From positions 1 to 35,883 of the forward strand of contig CALUPD010000031.1 of assembly GCA_944322605.1 (NCBI GenBank): a stretch of 35,883 nt of DNA. The letters are read 5' to 3'. Source of the DNA: an uncultured Bacteroidales bacterium. GTDB lineage: Bacteria > Bacteroidota > Bacteroidia > Bacteroidales > UBA932. Below are positions 1 to 6,728 of this stretch, piece after piece (position 1 is the first letter of the stretch; each line of letters begins with the position of its first letter). The notes under the pieces were generated by a model, which worked only from the letters and a program-made list of their open reading frames with translations, ran no database searches and was not told the DNA's origin. The translations under genes were made by a program, and so were the position numbers.

Positions 1-55
1 GGGTAAAGGAAACTCAAAGGCTCTTGAAAATTTGATTTTATGATTATTCTCGCTT

Positions 56-127
56 ATATTTGAACGACCGTACAAATGGTCCTCTTTCCAATGAGAATAT
101 GGGGGATTTTCTTGTGAGTATCTACAC
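56..127. repeat. Left arm of a ~70-bp imperfect inverted repeat
   Basis: This stretch is the reverse complement, with roughly a dozen differences and a 2-base length difference, of 983-1052. The best conserved part is the inner end, GAGTATCTACAC here and GTGTAGATACTC in the other arm. A small dyad lies in the outer part (GACC...GGTC at 66-81). The two arms enclose the family A gene fragment almost exactly. In the reading frame of that fragment there is a stop (TGA) at 115-117 inside the arm, so the fragment cannot be translated through from the left in its present state. Confidence 0.85.
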
Positions 128-969
128 TCAGCCTCGATGCCGAAACGGATTACGTGTTCTATGCGATAGGAACGGACAGGTTCGGCATTGAATCGGAACT
201 GTTCGAGATTCCTTTCAAGACCTTGAAGGCCGGAGAATTCGCGGACGTGTCGATTTCCGCCGACATAGACATATATTCCGGCACATATGCCGTTACTCCT
301 AACGAGCATTGCGGCAAGTACATCGTGCATGTCAACGAGGAAGGTGTCCTCAGCTCGATGCTTAACGGTTCGTTCCGCAATGACATCCCGTATATACTCG
401 AATCATGGTGCACACTCGGCGAATGGAGCAATAATACTTATGTTTCGGAAAACGGCAGCCCTATGGAATTGACATTGGTGACCAAGGACATGGTGGCCGA
501 AGCTCCGATAGACGCATATATTTCGACATATGACAAGGACGGCAACCTCGTGGGGGTGAAATATTATGAATATTCTACTCCGGCTTTCGACGAGAGCCTT
601 GCTCTTCCGGGAAAGGTGTCCATCTCTGTTACCAACGTGAGCGAAGCAGGCGCGACATATATTTATACGGCGGATGATCCTAATATCCTCGGTTATTTTT
701 ATGAAACTGTCGAAGCCGACTGGTATGACGACATAATGGAAAATGACCCGTCATGGAATGAGTATTATCTTGCCGACACGTTTTGGAGCAATTACGGTGA
801 AGGCTCCGGAATGTTCCACTACGGCACGGACGAATTCATATGGGCTGAAACTGTCGGCCAATCCGATTTCAGGTATTATGCGGCGGCTGTTCCTGTCAAC
901 GGCAACGGTCCTGTCGAAGGCGGCTGGGGAGAAGTTACCCTTGAAGAATATACTACCCTTGCAAAATAA
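118..969 (+). pseudogene. 5'-truncated family A (FN3-like) lipoprotein gene, possible silent cassette
   Basis: The open frame matches the C-terminal half to two thirds of the complete paralog at 5139-6542. Shared blocks include YVFYAIG-x-DR-x-GI near the start, YDxDGNL, GATYxxTAD, GYFYET/GFYYNT and the ending RYYAA...PVN-NGP. The lipoprotein signal peptide and about 200 N-terminal residues of the paralog are missing. The frame is closed upstream by a stop at 115-117. The first possible start, GTG at 154, falls inside the conserved YVFYAIG block, so it is not a real start. The remaining ~284 codons have no internal stop or frameshift, which is notable for a dead gene. The piece sits between inverted repeat arms (56-127 and 983-1052), whose inner ends lie 13 bp or less from its homology limits. 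It is either a relic of a duplicated A-B pair or a silent C-terminal cassette. Confidence 0.8.
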
Positions 970-982
970 GCTGTTTTTCAAG

Positions 983-1052
983 GTGTAGATACTCGCAAGA
1001 AAATTCCCCGTATTTTCATTGAAAAGGACCATTCGGATGGTCATTCAAATAT
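983..1052. repeat. Right arm of the ~70-bp imperfect inverted repeat
   Basis: Inverted copy of 56-127, beginning 13 bp after the stop codon of the family A fragment and ending 24 bp before the start of the family B gene. It contains a perfect internal hairpin, GACCAT-TCGG-ATGGTC (1027-1042). The position equivalent to the in-frame TGA of the left arm reads CGA here. On the reverse strand this arm can therefore be read openly from an ATG toward the cassette side. It forms most of the leader of the gene at 1076. Confidence 0.85.
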
Positions 1053-1075
1053 GCGTATCAAGAATTTAAAAACAT

Positions 1076-2491
1076 ATGATGATGAAAACTATATTTAAAA
1101 TAATACCTATTTTCCTTGCAGCTGCCTTTTTCGGGGCATGCACCCAAATGGAGCAGGGAGATTACATGAACCTTTCCGTCAATTCCTATGTTTTCGACGG
1201 AAACGGCAATGACAGCGTAGTTGTCGATGTGACTACCAACCTTTCGGAGTGGAGCGTATCGACCGATTGCCCTTTCGTGCAGGTCGGCACTCCTTCCGAC
1301 AATAAGGTGGTGATAAGGCCTGTCGGCAGGAACGAATCTTCCGAAATGGCTGAAGGCGTGGTGACTTTCACAGCAGGAGGAACGGTAGTGGATTTCGAAG
1401 TGATGCAGCTTCCGGCTTCTTTCAAAGGCGTTTTCAAGGCTTTGCCTATTACGGCCAGGGGTTCCATGTCCCGTAACGGGAAATGGTTCGGCTGGGTCGA
1501 TGTGACATTGGATGAAAACAGCAACTGGACCGATCACGGGTATCTGCTGAATCTTGAAACAGGAGAAACTACGGATCTGGATGTCCCTTCCATGCCTGGG
1601 GAGGATTACGCTGAAGGGATAATGGCGATAAGCGATGACGCGAAGTGGATTTTGTTCGGGCATTGGGGAGCTTGCAAGTCCGTGCTTACGTATGAGGGAG
1701 AGGTAGTGGATGTTGCCGTTCCTGAGGGAATGGAATCCGTGTGGATTGTCAACATGTCAGCTGATGCTTCCGTTCTTGTCGGCAATGCGATATACAGGCA
1801 TCCTACATCGGGAGGCGGCGTGAACCGTCCTTACAAATACGTGAACGGAGAACCGATAGCGCTTCCTTGCCCTGACTCCGATGCTTACGGCCAGGTTACC
1901 GGAGATAACCTTCCTGTATTGGCCCGTGGTTGCAGCGCGGACGGTTCCGTGATTTATGGCTCGGAGTGGCAGACATTCGGCGTTACGTATTGGATAGGCG
2001 AAGAACTGCATAATATTGGCGTGGAGAATTCCAACCTCGAAATCGATGACATAGATTATTACCGCGCATGCATATTGAGGGTGCTGGCGGAATATTTCAA
2101 TATGAGCAGCGATGGCCGTTATATTTCGGCAGCATGGCGCGAATTCGACCAGGATATGCAGGATTATGTGGATTATCCGGCGATAATCGATACAAAGACC
2201 GGCTCTTATGAAATTTACGAGGATGCAGCCAATTATGGCAGCGGGACGGCTACCGAGGACGGAGTTCTTTTCGCCAAGGCTTCCGGCGGTTACGGCTGCA
2301 TGGTCTTCGATACCAAGTCTGGTTCCAAGATGACTTTTTCGGAATGGATGAAAGCGGAACACGGATTCATCATCGACCCTAAGTATTATTGTTTCGCTGT
2401 CAGCGACGACGGGCTGTCTTTCTCTGGCAGGTTCATGTCTTCGCAGGGAACAGGTACGGAGCATGCCTATTGGGTCGCTTCCGTCAGATAA
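1076..2491 (+). CDS. Family B lipoprotein: BACON domain plus HAF-like repeats
   Basis: A 471-residue predicted lipoprotein. The signal peptide has a hydrophobic core (IIPIFLAAAFFGAC) with the acylated Cys at residue 22. Three consecutive ATGs start the gene; any of them keeps the signal. Residues ~30-113 resemble a BACON module, a beta-sandwich common in Bacteroidota surface proteins and often linked to glycan or mucin contact. The rest carries repeated S-x-D-(G/A)-x-x-x-x-G blocks (SDDAKW, SADASVLVG, SADGSVIYG, SSDGRYIS, SDDGLSFSG) like HAF-family extracellular repeats, probably beta-propeller blades. It is a clear paralog of the gene at 6729-8099 and likewise follows a family A sequence. 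A strong terminator follows. No enzyme motif is visible; surface binding or structure is the likely role. Confidence 0.85.
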   Translation: MMMKTIFKIIPIFLAAAFFGACTQMEQGDYMNLSVNSYVFDGNGNDSVVVDVTTNLSEWSVSTDCPFVQVGTPSDNKVVIRPVGRNESSEMAEGVVTFTAGGTVVDFEVMQLPASFKGVFKALPITARGSMSRNGKWFGWVDVTLDENSNWTDHGYLLNLETGETTDLDVPSMPGEDYAEGIMAISDDAKWILFGHWGACKSVLTYEGEVVDVAVPEGMESVWIVNMSADASVLVGNAIYRHPTSGGGVNRPYKYVNGEPIALPCPDSDAYGQVTGDNLPVLARGCSADGSVIYGSEWQTFGVTYWIGEELHNIGVENSNLEIDDIDYYRACILRVLAEYFNMSSDGRYISAAWREFDQDMQDYVDYPAIIDTKTGSYEIYEDAANYGSGTATEDGVLFAKASGGYGCMVFDTKSGSKMTFSEWMKAEHGFIIDPKYYCFAVSDDGLSFSGRFMSSQGTGTEHAYWVASVR

Positions 2492-2538
2492 ATGAACTGT
2501 TGTTAGTTTTAAGTTGTTTTTAGTTTGAGTTTTTGGAG

Positions 2539-2587
2539 ACATGGCTTCCGGAGTCCCGGTGAGACTACGGAAGCTATGTTGTTTTTT
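2539..2587 (+). terminator. Intrinsic terminator after the first family B gene
   Basis: Long imperfect stem ACATGGCTTCCGGAGTC / GACTACGGAAGCTATGT followed by TGTTTTTTG. It lies about 50 bp after the stop codon at 2491 and closes the first A-B unit. Confidence 0.85.
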
Positions 2588-2654
2588 GGGATTTGCGCCC
2601 CCTTGCAGGAGCGGGAAGAACGCAGAAATCTAACACGCGAAAGAATCTTGCCGC

Positions 2655-2822
2655 AGCAGGAGCGGTAGGAGGAATAACAGTAGGAGTAACAGGAGGAGCA
2701 GTAGCGCAGTAGCAGTAACAGTAGCAGTAGCAGGAGGAGCACGAGTAGCAGAAGGAGTAACAGGAAGAGCGTGGGCCGGTAGCAGTAATGGTATAATAGT
2801 AGTGGCAGCAGCGGCAGGCAGG
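2655..2822. repeat. Purine-rich triplet microsatellite (AGC/AGT/AGG)n
   Basis: About 165 bp dominated by AGC, AGT, AGG and AAC triplets, such as GTAGCAGTAACAGTAGCAG. On the opposite strand it reads as poly-Leu/Ser/Tyr, which produces spurious open frames. No gene is seen between the terminator (2587) and the promoter at 2965. The remainder of this gap holds nothing recognisable. Confidence 0.8.
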
Positions 2823-2964
2823 TGGATGTTCGGAACGCGCTTACTGTCAAGCGAAAAGGCAGGAGCGGGCAGATGATGGAGTCGGCGCCGAGGATTTGGC
2901 CCGTGCTCCATAGCTGCGGATAATGCCGGGTATTATCTTGCGTGCGAACGATAGAAGCATTTTA

Positions 2965-2996
2965 TTTGGTTTATAAAATAAACTTGTTTATATTTG
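2965..2996 (+). promoter_or_regulatory. Bacteroidota-type promoter for the membrane protein/regulator pair
   Basis: TTTG (-33) at 2965-2968, a 20-nt spacer, then TATATTTG (-7, consensus TAnnTTTG) at 2989-2996. Both elements and the spacing fit the primary sigma consensus of Bacteroidota. Transcription would start near 3003, leaving a leader of about 140 nt before the ATG at 3143. Confidence 0.75.
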
Positions 2997-3142
2997 CAAT
3001 GTATAACGTTATGCATGGGATTTCAAGTTGAGGCGCGAGGCTTGTAGCGGTTTTCATGAACATGCGTTTTGCGTGAATCAAGCCTGTATGCACAATCTGG
3101 ATGTCCCGTTACGGAATGTGTCATTTATTTAATTTAAAAGTC

Positions 3143-3748
3143 ATGGAAGACAGGAAAATCAATGAATCTGAAAGCCTTGAGCTCATTTCAGAAATGATAA
3201 GAAAGACTAAGAACGGACCTTCGGCGAAAAAGGATTATAATGCATTTTTGTTTTACGGTTATACTGCCGTCGCGGTTTCGCTATTGGCATGGTCCCTGAT
3301 TCGTTTTACCGGGAAAATGGAATTCATGTTCGTGTGGTTTGCGATGTTTCTGCCGTATTTCGTCACCCTTTTCAAGGATAAAAGGAAAAAGGATACGGAG
3401 GTCGTTACATATTTGCAAGGCATGCTGGATAATGTATGGAAGGTTATAGGAAGCATGTTCGGATTGACAGTCGCGGCGATGGTTATCATTGGAGCGATTA
3501 CCGGAAATATCGATTTCTCGCTAATGATGCCTTTGTCGATAATTTATGCCGGAATCGGCACGATTATGACAGGTCTTGTCCTAAAGGAAAAATGGTTCGA
3601 GCTGCCTCCTTTCTGCGGGCTTCTGATTGCGGTTTATATGTTGATGGAGGGAGACGTGAATAATGACTGGAATCTATGGTTCGGTCTTGCGTTTCTGATA
3701 ATCATGGTAATGCCTGCGCATGTGGTCAGGAGTAAAATAAAGTTTTAA
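3143..3748 (+). CDS. Small multi-pass inner-membrane protein, unknown function
   Basis: A 201-residue protein. A charged N-terminal segment (MEDRKINESESLELISEMI) is followed by about five hydrophobic segments separated by short basic loops (FKDKRKKD). Upstream in-frame ATGs exist (3101), but the start at 3143 is preferred because it begins the family-like N-terminus and follows an A/T-rich leader. No catalytic motif is visible. The next gene on the same strand encodes a winged-helix regulator 71 bp downstream. Membrane proteins of this size paired with such regulators are common in Bacteroidota, usually with the regulator first. The pair is probably one transcription unit from the promoter at 2965. 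A role in sensing or in controlling the regulator is inference only. Confidence 0.8.
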   Translation: MEDRKINESESLELISEMIRKTKNGPSAKKDYNAFLFYGYTAVAVSLLAWSLIRFTGKMEFMFVWFAMFLPYFVTLFKDKRKKDTEVVTYLQGMLDNVWKVIGSMFGLTVAAMVIIGAITGNIDFSLMMPLSIIYAGIGTIMTGLVLKEKWFELPPFCGLLIAVYMLMEGDVNNDWNLWFGLAFLIIMVMPAHVVRSKIKF

Positions 3749-3819
3749 CTTGTTTGCCCGCAATTATGCCTTGGCCTGGCTATGGGCATTCTGCGGGCTA
3801 TCATAATTTAGCATGTGAA

Positions 3820-4101
3820 ATGAAAGAACTCGATCCATTATTGCATTCCCAGCTTCGTTTGGCCATTGTTTCTTTGCTGTTGTCCGTTGAAGAGGCGGAT
3901 TTCAATTTCCTTAAAAAGGAAACGCAGGCTACTTCCGGTAATTTGAGCGTGCAGTTGGACAAGCTGGCGGAAGCAGGATATATCGATATAAGAAAAGAGA
4001 TAATAGGAAAGAAGCCGAGGACATCGTGCCGGTTGACAGATAAGGGCCGCTCGGCGTTGGAGGCATACGTGTCGGTCTTGAAGGAATGTCTGAATTTGTA
4101 A
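3820..4101 (+). CDS. Winged-helix transcriptional regulator (HTH_34-like)
   Basis: A 93-residue protein that is essentially one winged-helix domain. It opens with the typical LDPLLHSQLRLAIVSLL helix, continues with a helix-turn-helix region (FNFLKKETQATSGNLSVQL and the following DKLAEAGYI), then a wing with KKPRTSCRLTDKGRSAL. This is the layout of the HTH_34/MarR-like single-domain family that binds DNA as a dimer. An upstream in-frame ATG at 3754 would add an unrelated 22-residue leader, so 3820 is preferred. It follows the membrane protein gene and is probably cotranscribed. Ligand and target are unknown; control of its own operon is the simplest guess. Confidence 0.85.
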   Translation: MKELDPLLHSQLRLAIVSLLLSVEEADFNFLKKETQATSGNLSVQLDKLAEAGYIDIRKEIIGKKPRTSCRLTDKGRSALEAYVSVLKECLNL

Positions 4102-4103
4102 AA

Positions 4104-4340
4104 TTAACTGCAAGCCGAGAGCAGAGCTTCAAGCTTGCTTGAAAGTTCTGCCTCAGGCGCAGCGTTCATTGCCGCGAAGCGGAAATTGGCAAGCCGAGAG
4201 CAACGAGGCCTTGTACGCGAAGCGGAAATTAACTGCAAGCCAGGCCGCAGGAGGGCATGCGGCCTTTTCCATTCCGCCAAGCTTGCTTGAAAGTTCTGCC
4301 GAGGCGCAGCGTTCATTGCCGCGAAGCTGTTCTCAAAAGT
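4104..4340. repeat. Intergenic mosaic of short direct repeats
   Basis: Blocks recur within this stretch. CAAGCTTGCTTGAAAGTTC, continuing into an AGGCGCAGCGTTCATTGCC block, occurs near 4130 and 4278. GCAAGCCGAGAGCA occurs near 4110 and 4189. GCGAAGCGGAAATT occurs near 4174 and 4217. The spacings (148, 79, 43) are irregular, unlike the ~65-bp arrays elsewhere. No coding potential is apparent. Confidence 0.7.
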
Positions 4341-4403
4341 TTGGCGCAAGGCCGACTTTATGAGAAGAAAAATTCCAATCCGTTAATGAATATAAGGAAA
4401 CAG

Positions 4404-4565
4404 AATTATCCGTCCACGGCTTGCCTTGATACCATTCTGATATGCAGTATGTTATAAATACTAAGCGTGGATTGATGCTCTTCAAAAACACGACTTCTCC
4501 ACGCTGTTATTTGTTATATTGTTGATAATTAAGCAATTGTAATAAAGTACGGTGGAGGCATAATT
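4404..4565 (+). repeat. MITE-like element, copy A (162 bp, four TCCACG boxes)
   Basis: The ends are inverted: AATTATCCGTCCAC at the left and GTGGAGGCATAATT at the right. Inside are AGCGTGGA (4464-4471) and its exact complement TCCACGCT (4498-4505), giving an internal hairpin. Similar sequence with the same box order occurs at 11809-11970 (inverted) and 35425-35588. Similarity to the 11.8-kb copy continues outside the left end over 4362-4403 (about 42 bp), so the ancestral unit may be larger. No open frame is inside. It could be a non-autonomous transposable element or a structured RNA element. Confidence 0.75.
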
Positions 4566-4575
4566 TGACTATTCA

Positions 4576-5070
4576 GGATGCAGGAGGCAGAAAACCTGAG
4601 GTATGCCAAAAAAGCACGGAACTCGAATCGTCATAGCAGGGACATGCAGTAGGCACTGAGATGGATTCGAGCTTTGGCGACCCGTCCGAAGGCGTGCAGG
4701 TGTTCGATATGCAGCTGCTACCTCATGGTGGAATTGTAGACAAGTTGGGTCCGAAGGCGTGCAGGAGTTCGACATGCAGGGGGTACTGAGGTGTGCCAAA
4801 AAGGCGCGGAACTCGAATTGCCCTCGGATTAACCTGAGTACGTTTTGCGTACATGCTCCGGGAAAACTTATAGGATTCGTAGGCAGAAAGCGCATAGCCG
4901 GGGATGCTTGGTGTGCATGCATCCGGTCGGATGCTTCGTTGTGGCACGCCGCGAAATTCTGCACCAGAAGGTGCTTTGCGTACATGTTCCGGGGAAAACG
5001 GGTTCGACAGGGACGATTGCCATTATTATTCCTGGAGATGCTTTGCGTACATGTCCAGTCCGTCGCATTT
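4576..5070. repeat. Degenerate tandem array, period ~65 bp (array A)
   Basis: ATGCAG cores recur at 4578, 4644, 4709 and 4774 (66, 65, 65 bp apart). TTTGCGTACATG-like cores recur at 4844, 4908 (diverged), 4975 and 5042 (64, 67, 67 bp apart). Longer matches include CCGAAGGCGTGCAGG at 4686 and 4751 and a GTATGCCAAAAAAGCACGG-like block repeated at 4600 and 4790. The array directly follows MITE-like copy A. Short open frames crossing it lack recognisable products. Confidence 0.7.
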
Positions 5071-5107
5071 ATTGCGCTATCGCAACTGTTTTGTCAGCAT
5101 GCATGGG

Positions 5108-5115
5108 TAGTTTTG
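5108..5115 (+). promoter_or_regulatory. Candidate -7 box for the second A-B pair
   Basis: TAGTTTTG fits TAnnTTTG and lies 23 bp before the ATG at 5139. No good -33 TTTG at 19-21 bp is present, so confidence is limited. Confidence 0.45.
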
Positions 5116-5138
5116 CGTAACTATTAATCATTAAACTG

Positions 5139-6542
5139 ATGAAACAGATGAATAGACTTGCTTTCTTAATCATGGCATGCCCGCTGGCTGTCATGTTTCA
5201 AAATTGTACGCCGCAGCAGGAGGATGTTCCTTCGGCGGCGACTGTACACGTAGAGATATTGTCCGAGGATGCCGCATCATGCGATGTCAGGTTCGTTCCC
5301 GGCCCGGAAGCGGTATCGATCATGTACGCTTTGGGAACGGAATCGGATTTGCGGTCATTCGAGGAAGGGACGATGGCAGGAACGGAAATCGTGGAATCCT
5401 CCGAACCGTTCGAAGTCGGATTTTCCGGGCTTGATGCCGACAGGACATATGCGGTGTTCGCGCGCGGCGTGGACAAGGCCGGCAAGGCGGGCGGTGTCGC
5501 CGTGAAGGAGTTCCGTACAAACGACGGCGTGTTCTATGCCGAAATTCTGTATCTTGCCGACAGGACCGCCGGGGTTAGGATAAACAGCGATTTGTCTTAT
5601 GAATCAATAAAATATTATCTTGGAACAGCGGACGACAAGGACGGTTTCCTTAACGACAAAACGCAGTCGCAGTGGCTCGAAGACAAGGAAGAAGGGTTCA
5701 CGGCCAATTATTTCGAACTTGAACCGTCGACTGAATATGTGTTCTATGCCATCGGATATGACAGGCTCGGCATTGCAACTGAACTGGCAGAAGTGCCTTT
5801 TGTCACCTGCGCTGAAGGCGACTGCCCTAAGGTAAGCCTATCCCCTTCCGAAGATATGGACTTCTATATGGCCAGGTACGATCTCGTTCCTAACGGCGAA
5901 GTCGGCAAAATCAGGGCTACGGTTTATCAGGCCTCGGATTTGTCCGGCATTTTCGATGGCCCCGTATGGGACGGGGACATAATCGGGCTCATCGACGGCA
6001 ATCTTTCAGTGAACGACCATGCATGGGAAGTCGGCCAAGGCGAAACGTTGAAAACCGAACTTACGAATTTCATGATGGCCGAAACGCTGGAACTTGAAAT
6101 TTATGCGGCCGTTTATGACATGGACGGAAATCTTGCAGGCTTGCAGAAATTCAATGCGACTACTCCGGAATCTTTCGGAGAACTTCCTGAGCCCCACATA
6201 GAAATAAAGATGTCCGATATAACCCAATACGGTGCCACGTATGATTTTACAGCCGATGAAAATACTGTCGGATTCTACTATAATACCATCGATGCCGAAT
6301 GGCTGGACGGAGAAATGGAATCGACCCAATGGCATGACTATTACGTACATGAGTACCTTAAATCAATATCGTATTTTTGGGTATACGGGCAAAGCGAATA
6401 CAATTATGTCGAAAATACCGGGATGCCTGGCATGAGATATTATGTCGCCGCGTGTCCTGTAAACGCCAACGGCCCTGGAGACGGATGGGGGCCTTTGGCA
6501 ATGGAGGAATTCGAGACATTGACAGGCAATCAGGAATTGTAA
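5139..6542 (+). CDS. Family A lipoprotein with repeated FN3-like modules
   Basis: A 467-residue predicted lipoprotein. The hydrophobic signal ends at FQNC with the acylated Cys at residue 23; M4 is an alternative start. The mature part is a chain of ~100-residue FN3-like modules. Each begins with a strand pair around an YxLGT or YxAxG turn and ends in an aromatic strand of the type T-x-Y-x-V-x-A-x-G (TYAVFARG, EYVFYAIG), followed by an acidic linker. The last third has paired GATYDFTAD and RYYVAACPVN blocks. No enzymatic motif is present, so adhesion or ligand binding at the cell surface is the likely role. The gene is the full-length paralog of the fragment at 118-969. It is followed 186 bp downstream by family B, so the two are likely cotranscribed. 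Confidence 0.82.
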   Translation: MKQMNRLAFLIMACPLAVMFQNCTPQQEDVPSAATVHVEILSEDAASCDVRFVPGPEAVSIMYALGTESDLRSFEEGTMAGTEIVESSEPFEVGFSGLDADRTYAVFARGVDKAGKAGGVAVKEFRTNDGVFYAEILYLADRTAGVRINSDLSYESIKYYLGTADDKDGFLNDKTQSQWLEDKEEGFTANYFELEPSTEYVFYAIGYDRLGIATELAEVPFVTCAEGDCPKVSLSPSEDMDFYMARYDLVPNGEVGKIRATVYQASDLSGIFDGPVWDGDIIGLIDGNLSVNDHAWEVGQGETLKTELTNFMMAETLELEIYAAVYDMDGNLAGLQKFNATTPESFGELPEPHIEIKMSDITQYGATYDFTADENTVGFYYNTIDAEWLDGEMESTQWHDYYVHEYLKSISYFWVYGQSEYNYVENTGMPGMRYYVAACPVNANGPGDGWGPLAMEEFETLTGNQEL

Positions 6543-6728
6543 GGACCTCGGCTGTATAATTGACAGGCTTCACGTGGCATCGCGACTTTTTCATGGTCCG
6601 GATTTTCTGCCGTCCTTGGCGGTGCGATCCGATGCGATAATGCGGAAATCCAATCTAAAGGGTTGTGTCGGCCTGCCGGTTAAAACGGAGGCGCAAAAGA
6701 TGTTATTTATTATCAAAAACGTAAGAAT

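Noticed and set aside
154-969. GTG at 154 as a true start of an independent gene
   Set aside because: The codon lies inside the conserved YVFYAIG block of family A, without signal peptide, so the frame is a truncated part rather than a gene of its own.
2509-2911. Minus-strand poly-Leu open frames
   Set aside because: They are translations of the triplet microsatellite and one runs through the terminator at 2539-2587.
4759-5127. Short + strand frames over array A
   Set aside because: They follow the ~65-bp repeats, change frame between units and show no signal or domain.
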